Below are positions 40,903 through 50,573 of a stretch of DNA of 64,000 nt, piece by piece. Below the pieces are notes generated by a model, which saw only the letters and a list, made by a program, of their open reading frames with translations, searched no databases and was not told where the DNA came from. The position numbers were made by a program, and so were the translations under genes. Each line of letters starts with the position of its first letter. The stretch's first letter is position 1. This stretch comes from Cladobotryum mycophilum. Its lineage: Eukaryota; Ascomycota; Sordariomycetes; Hypocreales; Hypocreaceae. The DNA lies in the NCBI GenBank assembly GCA_036429605.1, contig JAVFKD010000016.1, positions 1,116,001 through 1,180,000 on the forward strand, in the 5' to 3' direction.

Positions 40903-41060
40903 TGGGGCATGGCAATGGCATGGGCATGGGCGTTAGTGGGCGTGAGCGTGGGAGAGTGGGCGTGCATGCATGCATCCATTCTCTAGCCTGCTTCTACTTA
41001 CTTCTTCTGCTGCTGCCATGCCATACCCATGCCCATGCTCATGCCATGGTCAGAGCCCGT
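40903..41060. repeat. CATGGG/CCCATG inverted repeat region
   Basis: A run of GGCATGG/CATGGGCATGGGC words near 40,900-40,935 is mirrored as reverse complement (CCCATGCCCATGCTCATGCC) near 41,024-41,050, about 90 bases apart, so a long imperfect hairpin is possible in a transcript. Confidence 0.6.
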
Positions 41061-41412
41061 GGAGGTAGCAGCACCAGCATGTGCAGCCCACGGTGCCAGG
41101 TCCTGGATGTAGCAGTTCCAAAGTTGTCGTCGCACGTCGCACGTACAAGGTACCCGTGCATCCATCACCCCCATTTGCCCATTTGCCCCCAATTACGCTG
41201 GTGCACTGCGTAGCATGTACTCCGTACTGTCGTAGTTCGCTTTCGCCGGCTTGTGGTTTCTTGCTTCCACGCTTGTCGGCACCCAGAAAAAAAGTACTAC
41301 AGGTACTCTGTACTTGCATATCAATGTCCTGAGCTGGTACCGTGTACGCCCATTCGCTGTGTGCTTTGTGCAATCCCAATTCCATCTTTTCCCTTGCCCT
41401 TCTTGGGGTACC

Positions 41413-41975
41413 TGGTCGACTTGCTCGTTTACCTGTCCTTGCTCGTCCTTACCTTTTGCTTCAATCCCCTCCCAAACCCCCAAAGCCAAAGCCATATTCT
41501 AAATCTCACATCCCAACCTCTCTTCTCTTCTTTCAGCTACGCCTTGCAAAACGACACATCACTTCCATCCGTCCCAACTTCGCTCTTTCAGTACAGTTTC
41601 CTTTATCGACCCAACGCTCCATGACTTTCATCGACATCAACTTCAACCATACACCCTAACCGTGCCATCGATATTATCTTCCCTGCTCGCGCCCTCTGGT
41701 TGAGCGAGAGCTGTCGCTTCGCGATCGCTTGTTCAAAGAACCTCTACTCTAGCCAATTCCCTGCTCGTGTTTGCTCGCTGCCTCGAGGGTACGTCGATTC
41801 GATTTATCGAGGTCTTCTACGAACCCATCGCTTCAGTCTTTCACTTAAAATCGAATTCCCGTTGTTCCCGAGTCTTCTGTCTTAAGTTGCAGTCGCTATC
41901 TGCTCTGCTCTGCTCATATCCAACACCCAACCAAAACCGAGCGGTTTACATAAAATCTCCTTTACTATCTTAGAA
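41413..41975 (+). promoter_or_regulatory. Pyrimidine-rich leader of the bHLH gene with a possible uORF
   Basis: C/T-rich sequence typical of fungal promoters and 5' untranslated regions directly precedes the start at 41976. An upstream ATG at 41621 opens a 12-codon frame ending at 41659. Whether it lies in the transcript is unknown. Confidence 0.55.
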
Positions 41976-43572
41976 ATGGAAGCAAAGTCGCAGCCGCGGA
42001 TGCTGCCTGCTAAAGCGGCTGGATTAACGAATATTCTCAACAAGGACGAGCGACCTCACTCACACGGTTCTACTGCTCCCCAGCTTCGAGATTCAGGATT
42101 CTACTCTACAAACGAAGCATCCAGCAAACGTATGTAAAAATACGAATGAATTCCATGCATTGTTGTTTCGTTATACTTACCCCAAAAAAATCTACAGATA
42201 CATCCGCTGCATCCTTCAGTGTGAGCGGACTCAGCCCTTCGGGTTCCGGATACCAGTCATCCACCGACAAGACACCGTCTCCAGTGGCTTCCAACATGGT
42301 CCCCCAGGTCGTTTCGCCTTCCGCCAGCAACATGAGCGTTGCCTCAATGGTTTCGCCAACCACTCCTGGCAGCATTGACCAGCGCCGATTCGAGCGACCA
42401 ACGTCCTTGGAGTCAACCGGCACTTCTGGGGCCACCCTGGGCGAAGGGCTTGCCCCCGGCGCGGGACTTCGACGGGAGAGCGTAGACAGCAGGATAAACC
42501 AGGGATTTAGCGACATGCGATTAGGCGGTTCCCCGTATACAAGCAACAATCAGTCAACAACCTCGATTCAAAATGCGCTACACTCGCAGCGGAATCCCCG
42601 ACCTGGGCTGGAGGCGTTATCTATGCACAGAATCTCGAATGGCTATCAGCCAAGTGCCGACAGGAACCCTGAGCCCAAGATAATCAAGACCGCACCAACC
42701 ATTACGGGACCTACAACTAGTCACATTGCTCGTGCCGCCGAGCCTACCAAAGGTCAAGCGTGGGCTTTCCCCGAGGAAGACATTCAAAGGGTTCCGTCGC
42801 ACCACTATGGCGATTCCAGGCGCAGTAGTATCACGGAATCTATCGCAAGCAGCCAATTTACCACTGAATCTCGATTACCAATTGGGCAGCGAAGGCTAGA
42901 CGATGGCAGTTCAGAATATCGAGTTGGTAGTTCGGACTACCCTCCTATGCATCATCATTCTATGCAGCACAAGCAACTCAACGAGCTCCAGCAAGAGGAA
43001 GGTCTCGGAGGCACAGGATCCCAGCCGTATAGCCGAACGCCAGAATTGAGAGTCAGCCATAAGCTAGCGGAGCGAAAACGACGAACTGAGATGAAGGAGC
43101 TTTTTGATCAACTGAGAGACTTGATGCCGCAAGAGCGTGGCTCAAAAGCTTCCAAATGGGAGATTCTTACCAAAGGTTAGTATTTCTTGGTCACCATGAA
43201 AAAAACGTATTGGAAAGCTAACCGCCAGTAGCCATTGCCGAACACCAACGACAGTCTGATCATATTCGTCTGCTTCAATCCCACTACAACACTGCCATGG
43301 CAGACAATGAAATGTTGCGGCGCGAGCTCCAAGGCCTACGTATGGAGAGCGCCCATCTTCGTGGAGAATTGAGTTCTTCGGCTAATCACCAGCAACCCCC
43401 GCCACCAGGACCTGCTGCTCAACCTTACTCTGACCAGTATGCAAACGGGCCTCGAACAGAGTTGCCGCCGTTGCGCGCCATTAGCAACGGCATTCCCAAC
43501 GGGCCAGATTCCATGACTGGCGTGCAGTATGAAGCGGGTCGGACAAATGGATACCGATCAGAAAGATATTGA
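41976..43572 (+). CDS. Basic helix-loop-helix transcription factor
   Basis: Exons 41976-42129, 42198-43175 and 43232-43572, with introns of 68 nt (GTATGT...ACAG) and 56 nt (GTTAGT, CTAAC branch point, TAG). The protein is 490 aa. The first 330 residues are Ser/Thr/Pro-rich and probably disordered. The bHLH domain starts near residue 337: the basic region is SHKLAERKRRTEMK, helix 1 ELFDQLRDLMP, a loop with RGSKASKWE, and helix 2 continuing across the second intron into AIAEHQRQSDHIRLLQ. The His-Glu-Arg pattern of the basic region predicts E-box binding. After it come a coiled segment (NEMLRRELQGLRMES) and a Pro/Asn-rich tail. It resembles fungal proteins that I recall being annotated as GlcD gamma-like HLH factors; that name is from memory. 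The long upstream non-coding region suggests complex regulation. Confidence 0.88.
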
Positions 43573-43810
43573 GACAAGATCTCTACCCGACTTGGCGGGT
43601 GACCACAACACACTTTTTACGATGCTCGACTATCATTTTCTATGTCTCACAATACAACGTATGATTGAACGATGGGTAGAAGGGTACGATATACGGCGCG
43701 GTTGCCTTGTAACCGGAACTACCTTATGCATGCCGGATGAATATGCAACAAACACCATCAGCCTACATCCGAAGCCAGCCCTTGGCTTCCCTGTGTTACT
43801 AGAATCGTCT

Positions 43811-43839
43811 TTTTTTGTTTTGTTTTGTTTTGTTTTGTT
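43811..43839. repeat. (TTTTG)n short tandem repeat
   Basis: Four or more TTTTG units in the 3' region of the bHLH gene. Confidence 0.85.
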
Positions 43840-44477
43840 CCAATCCCATATAGTCGCTTTATGGCGGGCGACTATTGTATAATTGCGGTGGATACCGTTG
43901 GGTCTTTTCTTTTCTGTTTTTGTTTGGTTCATTTGATATGTCTTGTTTGTTTGAGTCTCATTGGAGCAGAGGGGTCTGTCTTTGTTGCTTATTGATTGAT
44001 TGGGTGTTTTGTTTTGAATATGGACGTGGGCAACAAAAAGCTAATCCAAGCATGGAGACAACATTTGCGGGCTTTGATTGAGGATATGATAAGAAGGCTC
44101 ATGCTTACTTGGGATGAGCGGGTTCGATTAAGGGGGATGTGGTAGCGGTATATACCCATTTGCTCAGGGGACTGATGGACTTGGTGGCGACTGATCAGGC
44201 TGGCGGGGGGCGATGAAGGTTTTTTGGATGATTTATATTAGCAGTTTCAGAGAAGGGGAGATTTGTGCCGCCCACTGCGTCTAGTTGACGGTAATACAGA
44301 CTTGCCTTTTTTTCAAAAGTTGAAGTTTCAATATTAGAATCATGCTTGAGGTGTGTGAATGTTGCCATATAGGGATGCCTGGTAGATTGTTTGAAGTGCT
44401 CAAGCGCGGTAGTTCTGTGGGGGTGCACTTCGCGCCTTTCTGCGTAGAGACAATTGCAAGGCAGCAAAGTAAGCAGA

Positions 44478-44519
44478 TGGAGGAGGAGGAGGAGGAGGAA
44501 GAAGAGGAAGAAGAAGAAA
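44478..44519. repeat. (GAG/GAA)n triplet repeat
   Basis: Purine triplet run, GGA units followed by GAA units, in non-coding DNA. Confidence 0.88.
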
Positions 44520-45439
44520 AACATGACCAACCTGTCCTGGTTAGATGTTTTTGGGAAGTTTACATACTGCTTTCAATCACTCACTCACTAGCTAGGGATT
44601 TGCTTATATAGACGAAACGAGTCTGTTATGCATTGCTTGCCTATAACATCTGACTCGGGCCACTTGTTATGTAGATTGTAGATTGAGTGCGCAAGTACCG
44701 GTCCTCGTTACTACTAAATGAGGTAGCATTTTGACTTACATTAAGGCACCCTGGGCACTTGAGCCTTTTTGCTGACTGAAGATTGTGGATCCCCCATGAG
44801 TCTCCAACTGCCAACTGCCGGGCGCCCCCCGTTTTGCGGAGTTGCGGAGCTGCGGAGTTGAGAGACGCTGCGTGCGGATTTTTCTTCGTTTCTCGGGTTC
44901 CTTTACCGTCCCGTTCGGGGTCTCTGATGGATGCAAACGACGTTGCCTGCTTCCTTGTCTGGGTTGTCGAATCAGCTTCATTCATTCATTCGTCCGTCCG
45001 TTGAGGGTTCCTGGGATTTTCACAAGGCTCTCGACCGAAGCCTGTGTCAAGTGTTTTTTTCTCTTAGGTGGGAGATTGGTTGACGCGGCCGATTATCAAT
45101 CTTTTTTTTTCTTTCCTTTCCTTTTTCATCTCGCTCTTTCATCATTCTGTCACACTGTTTCTGCCTCTCTCCATCTCTCCATCTCCAAGGGTCTTACTCT
45201 CTCTTGTTCTCAATCCGTTCTCCCCTTGTTATCGTTTCTTTTGCACATCTTGGGAACGGGCGACTTTATCTCTCTCTCTTTCTCTCTCTCTTTCGTTCTC
45301 CTAACTGCCGTGGAGACAAAACCTCGTTCTGCGGACTCTGAGACAAACCCGCAATACATTGAGAAGCGGAGGGGACTTAGCGCTTCTACAAGTCCTTAAT
45401 TCCGCCAACTTCAACACACAAACCCAGTTGTCCGACTCA

Positions 45440-45459
45440 AATCAAATCAAATCAAATCA
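45440..45459. repeat. (ATCAA)n tandem repeat in a leader
   Basis: Four ATCAA units ending 21 bases before a start codon, so probably within the 5' untranslated region. Confidence 0.85.
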
Positions 45460-45480
45460 CATCAGATTAAATCACCAATC

Positions 45481-47116
45481 ATGGATTCATTCGGAAGTAG
45501 TTTGAATATGAGGAGATTGGATCGCTTAAATGGCGACGGGGCCGCTGCCTCACGTCAGAAGAGCTGCAACGCCTGCGTCCGGGGCAAGCGACGCTGCGAC
45601 AAGCGGACACCGCGATGCACCCGCTGTGCTGCCAAGAACCTTGACTGCGTATACCAGCGCCAGCCAGCTCCTCCTCCTCCTCCTCCGCAGCATCAGCAGT
45701 CCGCAGCGCCACCAGTGTCCGTCTCTTCCTCGTCGACCGTGTCGGGGTGTGGTGGTGGAGGCAGCACGCCTGAGATGCCTGACTTTGACATGAGCTTTGA
45801 CATGGAAAGTCTAGGCACTGATACCAGCCCCGAGAGTCTACAGCAAGACGTGGGACTACAGCTCGGCGACAGCCCAGAGTTGAACTTTTCCATCGTCGAC
45901 TTTTTGTCTGGTGGGAATACAGGCTTAGGAGGTGGATTGTGGGATCTGCACGGCTTCGGGGACAGCAATAAGATGGATATCCCACCCGTGCCCGCGCCGC
46001 CACAGCAGCCTGAGCAGCCGGTTCGAGATGTCTCCCTACTCACAGACTGTGACGACTGTGTCGGCACAGTGGACATACTGCAGGTTCACGACCCGCGGAG
46101 CAAGATTGGCTTCATTGTCGAAGAGTTTACGAGACTGCACACGACCTTTGCGCAGAAGCGCGCCACCTACTTTATGCACCCGCGTCTATACACGACGCAG
46201 CTGCCAAAGGCCATTCTGATTGCCTTTTCCGCGGCGTCGTCGTACGCGAACCGCACCCCCGAGACCAAAGGGTGGGCCATGAGGGTCATTCTGGATGCGG
46301 TGCGGGAGGTCCATCGCGAGGGGGAGAGGGCATCGACGCAGGTCGACAGACTGGCGCGCGTGCAGGCGCTGTTGATGCTAAATACTATTCGCATATTCGA
46401 CGGGGACGTGGGCATGAGGGCCGCGGCGGAGAGGGAGATGAGCGTTGCTATTGCTTGGGCCAAGGACCTGGCTGAGCTTAGGAACGAGATGGAAGACGGA
46501 CTGCCCTCGTCGGCGCATATTACCAAGGAGCGCTTGCCTAAATCTTGGGAGGTACGATTTTTCATAATTTTCCCATTTCTGGCATTTCTGGCCTTTCGCT
46601 ACATGGGGGACTAACTTTGTTGATTTTATAGAGTTGGATTATGCTTGAGAGTGTAAGGCGAACTGTCATAATCACATTCGCTTCAATGTGCCTCTTATAC
46701 ATTCTCAAAAACGAAGAAGGTATGCAACATTCTCTCATTCATCTACCCCCTCCTCACCGAGTATACGAAGCTGACATGAAATACGCAACAGCCCCTTGCG
46801 AGCTTTGGCAGGACGGCCAGAGCTTCACGGCCTCGCGACACTTGTGGGAGGCGCAGTCGTCTGTTGAATTCTTCCGCGCTTGGCGAGAGAAGCCGCAGTA
46901 CTGCGTGACGGATATGGGCTTCAAGGAGTTTTGGTTGTACGGCCGGCCCGAAGATATGGATGATTTTACCAAGGTCATGTTGACACCGTACGTACCATTT
47001 CTCCCCTTGCTTGTGCCTTGTTATGGATGTGTTGCTAACACTAATTTGGATATAGACAAGTTGGCCTTGATGCCATAGATCACTTTATGATGGGTGACGC
47101 AACGATCCCAGTATAA
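45481..47116 (+). CDS. Zn2Cys6 transcription factor
   Basis: Four exons: 45481-46551, 46632-46719, 46792-46987 and 47056-47116, with introns of 80, 72 and 68 nt (donors GTACGA, GTATGC, GTACGT; TAG or CAG acceptors); 471 aa. The zinc cluster is near residues 29-56: CNACVRGKRRCDKRTPRC then CTRC and C, with six cysteines in the GAL4 spacing. A Pro/Gln/Ser-rich linker precedes an acidic stretch (MPDFDMSFDMESLG) that could activate transcription. The C-terminal half has a fungal-factor-like region with IRIFDGDVGMRAAAEREM, SWIMLESVRRTVII, CELWQDGQSFTASRHLWEA and an end HFMMGDATIPV. The last exons were placed by keeping this region open and in frame. Nuclear; targets unknown. It is convergent with an MDR reductase, which by itself does not prove regulation. 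Confidence 0.88.
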
Positions 47117-47577
47117 ATGTCGTCACGATGGAATGATTCACTGAAATATGCTATGAATCCGCTCAGATGAGAATCTCATCACAACTGAAGAGGGGGATCA
47201 TGTTTTAAGGGGAGGGATTTAATACGAACATTAAATAAACTCTGTCCGAGTTTACTTGTACAACATGGATGGAGGGCTACGGACACTTTTTTTTTTTTTT
47301 TTTTTTTTTTGGATATGGAATATGATTCACTGGACCGGGGAATACAGCACTGGGAACAGTCATGGATCGGTCGTGTGGAAGGGGTCTTGCAAACGCAATG
47401 GATCAGTTTTTTTGGCGCAAAGGTCATGTTATCATGGTTTTTCTTCTTCTCCTTTTTTATTATTTTTTTTATGTACGGGGGGATTCGCTGCTGGAATGAA
47501 ACTCCTGGCCACATACATGCATAATGAAGAACAATTCTGCTCCCTTTCTAGCTACGTTCCCCTGGGCATAATTTTTT
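47117..47577. other. Convergent 3' intergenic region
   Basis: About 460 bases between the Zn2Cys6 gene (plus) and the MDR reductase (minus), with a T24 run and further T-rich sequence. No gene is seen. Confidence 0.6.
47287..47310. repeat. T24 homopolymer
   Basis: Uninterrupted run of 24 T in the region between two convergent genes. Confidence 0.9.
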
Positions 47578-48686
47578 TTACTGCTCTGATACTCGCCACA
47601 CCAGTCTCTCTCCACTAACAGCCTTACTCTTCAATAAAGCGAGCGCTTTTTGCGCCCTTTCAAGCTTCGTCGCCCCTTCGACGATGCGATACTTGTTTGG
47701 CTTGATGACCCCCTGAGCCAGCAACGTCGGCACCATGTCCGATGGTAGGTTCTCCCTCAAGAACGGGTTCTGGAGATAGAACATGGTCCGCACACCAATC
47801 AGCTCCACGTCCTCGGCCCACGCATCGGCGAAGAATTCGGAAGGGTTCATGGAGTATTCCCCTGCCTGGGTATCGGTTGGGTCCCTGATGACGATGGGGA
47901 GCATGACAGCGACGCGGGAGCCGCGCTGGGCGATCTTGGATAGGGGTGCGAGGGTTCCGCTGACGGAGCCAATGCAGTCGATGATGTAGGGGAGTGTTGG
48001 GTGGGAAGACGACATGGCGTCCACGACGCCGGGCTTGGTGTAGTCGAAGCAGGTTGTGGCTCCCAGGGTCTTTAGGTACTCGTGGTGCTTACCGCTCGAG
48101 ACGGCGATGAGGTTGGTGTACCCCCAGTGCCTGAACACCTGCAGCGCAAAGATCCCCACGCTGCTGCTCGCGCCCCAGAGGAGGATCGGTTCGCTCGCCT
48201 CCCTGGGCGTCCACCCCTCGGGTTTCGGCCACGGGAGCTCGAGCCGGAGGTCGGTCGTGGCCGTGTACACCACGGTCACGAGGTTGGCGGGCACGGTGAC
48301 CGCCTCCTGCAGGGAGATGCCCTTGGGGACCTTGGACGCCATGTGCGCCGGTATGGTAACGTAGTCCTGGTGATTCGCCTGCTTGCCCCCAAAGGGCGCC
48401 CAGGCCGCGACCCTATCCCCGACCCGCAGGCCCTTGACGTCCCCCGCGCCGAGGGCGATGACCGTGCCGGCTGCGCCGCCGCCGCCCGAGAGGTAAGGGT
48501 AGGCATCCGCGTCGATGAGGACGCCGCCGTCGGCGCGGTGGAGGTCAAAGGGAGTGGAGGCGGCCCATTCGTTGCGGACGAGGATTTCGCCGTCGGAGGG
48601 GGGTGAACGGGGGCGGTTACTTGGATGTAGGGCGAGCGCTTGGCTGGGATGGCGATGGCGGTTTGGGTGGTGGGGAGGTTGGCCAT
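47578..48686 (-). CDS. MDR-superfamily (GroES-like) oxidoreductase with apparent frameshift
   Basis: A medium-chain dehydrogenase/reductase, probably an NADPH-dependent enoyl reductase or quinone oxidoreductase. The N-terminal GroES-like fold is shown by GEILVRNEWAASTPFDLHRA, GGGAAGTVIALG and GLRVGDRVAAW. The Rossmann nucleotide-binding motif is LLWGASSSVGIFALQVF. The structural or catalytic zinc ligands of classical alcohol dehydrogenases are not evident, which favours the zinc-free branch. The correct start is 48686 (MANLPTTQTAIAIPAKRSPY). This frame meets the main frame only if the G6 run at 48598-48603 is G7; then the gene is intronless and 369 aa, the usual length. The alternative upstream in-frame start near 48816 gives an N-terminus that does not look like the family. 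Substrate unknown. Confidence 0.88.
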
Positions 48687-50237
48687 TGCGAAGTTTTGGT
48701 GGAGTGAGGGTGAGGATACGAATTTTAAAGTTGGATGGAAGAGATGTGGTAAAAGGTGATGATTTCTTAACTGAGAGTGTGTTGATGCTGTTATATCCTT
48801 TTCTCTGAAGGGGCAACGATACTTATACTACTGACTTCATCCAATACTTTCAACACCGCTTCCTCCATTACCGCCTCCATACCCATCGTCATACCCATCG
48901 TCATTCCAACAATATACTGTTGCCAGTCCGCGAGACTGATTGCTAAGCCTCAAGCCAACATCATCCTCTCAACCATACCATCAGATCAGTCATGCAGCAT
49001 GCAGCATGGCGGGACTGAAGCACTGAGCACGCATGTCCATCCATCTCGCAATTCCCACGTTTGCCGAATCCCATCTCGGATCATCTCACAGAAGAGAAAG
49101 AAAAGAAAAAAAGGAAAGAAAAGAAAAGAAAACTATTAGTTACTATGCGGTCTCACTTCAAAAAAAAGATGGGAGGTTAGTAGATTCCATTTCGGAGAGT
49201 ACTTTTGTGATCCGTGGGGGTGGACAGGGGATGGGAAGTGGGCACCGGAATACTGAATACTGAGCTTGGTAGATGGATGCGTATCTACTGTTCCTCTTGG
49301 TTTCTCTTGTATCTGACCATTTCTTATATTTCTAGTTATTTTGTTTCTCTCTGTTTTCTTGGTCCTATCTTCTCTCGTTCTTGTCTTTTTCTCCCGTTGC
49401 TGTTTATTCCTGTCGCGTTTCTCAACATCTTTTAATTTTTACTTCTCTTCTTTAAAGTATTGTTTACTATTTCCCATAAACTCCAATCCCGTGTCTTCTC
49501 CCTCCCTCCCCATCTCCCCCTTCCCCCGCGTGGGGGTTCTCCAGTTTATAAGCAGCGATTAATAATGTGTGGGCATCTCAAGGGTTGAACGGCAGTAGAG
49601 ATCGGGTCGGGTTTCATAGTGGATGAAAACAACATCATCGAAAGTACGTCCCCGGGATTGGGATTCTCGATAAAGTCGTTGGTCCCCCGTTGTGTTGTTG
49701 ATGTGTATATGATTTATGTGACCATGGCTTACGCAACCGTCTTGGTTTTGAGGATTGTTTATAAAAAGGGCATTGAGAGAATGGATTACGACATTTACCC
49801 AAGTCACCAAACCTTTCTTGTTCATGGCTCCTTGGAAGTTGAACAGTAGATGGCACATATCCTTCTCCCTCCTTCACATTCGTGTAGACTAAATTAACCT
49901 GAATCCTCATATACCAAAATCCCCTGTTGACTCGACGTTAATGGGCAAAACTCCCCATATGAGACTGCCAGACCTTATCGAGAGTCCTACCCACTGGTAA
50001 CGTCGCCAGCAAGGAGAAAGTAGCATAGTCCTAATAATACTCTTTCTCTCTCTCCCCTCTTTCATCCATCACGACACATCATACTACCTTGAACCAATCC
50101 AAAATCCCAGTCTGTTGCTTCCAACGCCTACCAAAGAACCCATTTCCCTAATTTCCCATCCAAAGTTTTGTCGTTTAGTCAAAAAAAGAGTCAGTCATAA
50201 AAGCCAGCCCATAGCTCATCTCCTCGCCGGCCCTCAC
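48687..50237. other. Intergenic, 1.5 kb
   Basis: Upstream of the MDR reductase and downstream of the small minus-strand protein gene. It contains an A/G-rich run at about 49,089-49,131 and CT-rich sequence near 49,330-49,530. Overlapping open frames on both strands at 49.56-49.91 kb are short, and none is supported. Confidence 0.6.
49089..49131. repeat. A/G-rich GAAAA-type repeat
   Basis: Purine-only run of AAAG/AAAAG units in the upstream region of the MDR gene. Confidence 0.8.
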
Positions 50238-50573
50238 TCAAATCCTCGCCGGCCTCGTCAACGGCTCGCCCATCATGCCACCCAACGGGGCATAATTCGG
50301 CGTCTGCTTTCCTTCCTTTGCGTCGTGGCGCGAGGTCGGCGGGGTGCCCATGTCGTGCACCATTTCGCGGGCCCTCTGCCGCAGGCTGCGTCTCTTCTTC
50401 TTCTTCGCCTCTTCGTCCTGCGCTTCGGCGGCGTGGACCTGAGCCTGAGCCTCGGCCTGGGCCTGGACTTGCTGCTTCTCCTCGTGCAGGTCAAGCTCGG
50501 GCTCCTTGGTGAAGGAGTAGAGGGTTGAGCCGGAGGAGACGGAGACGTCGGAGCTGGTGGATGGGCGACGCAT
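50238..50573 (-). CDS. Small hypothetical protein, 111 aa
   Basis: Intronless frame starting MRRPSTSSDVSVSSGSTLYS. It has a Gln/Ala/Glu-rich middle that is probably helical, a basic block KKKKRRSLRQRAREM, and a C-terminus HDMGTPPTSRHDAKEGKQ then MMGEPLTRPARI. There is no signal peptide or membrane segment. The ordered, non-repetitive basic and C-terminal blocks look like constrained coding sequence rather than chance, and I have an impression of similar small proteins in related fungi, but I cannot verify it. The basic block could bind nucleic acid or act as a nuclear signal. No function is assigned. Confidence 0.6.
   Translation of the reverse strand: MRRPSTSSDVSVSSGSTLYSFTKEPELDLHEEKQQVQAQAEAQAQVHAAEAQDEEAKKKKRRSLRQRAREMVHDMGTPPTSRHDAKEGKQTPNYAPLGGMMGEPLTRPARI

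Larger units (their letters stand above)
39061..41412. promoter_or_regulatory. GGTACC/GTAC-palindrome-rich region upstream of the bHLH gene
   Basis: Nine GGTACC sites were counted by eye, at 39103, 39146, 39803, 40412, 40555, 40888, 41149, 41336 and 41407, plus several GTACGTAC-like runs (near 40,435-40,455 and 40,709) and TACTCCGTA-type motifs at 39447 and 41218. A random 6-mer would be expected less than once in this length. No gene is seen inside. Calling it regulatory is inference from the clustering and from its position 0.6-2.9 kb before a transcription-factor gene. Confidence 0.45.
43573..45480. other. Intergenic, 1.9 kb, with leader of the second Zn2Cys6 gene
   Basis: No gene was recognised. 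The right part (about 45,050-45,300) is strongly pyrimidine-rich, and an ATCAA pentamer repeat sits at 45,440-45,459 just before the start codon. A GCGGAGTT-like unit is repeated three times at 44,835-44,860. A GAG/GAA run at 44,478-44,519 and a TTTTG repeat at 43,811-43,839 are simple repeats. Confidence 0.6.
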
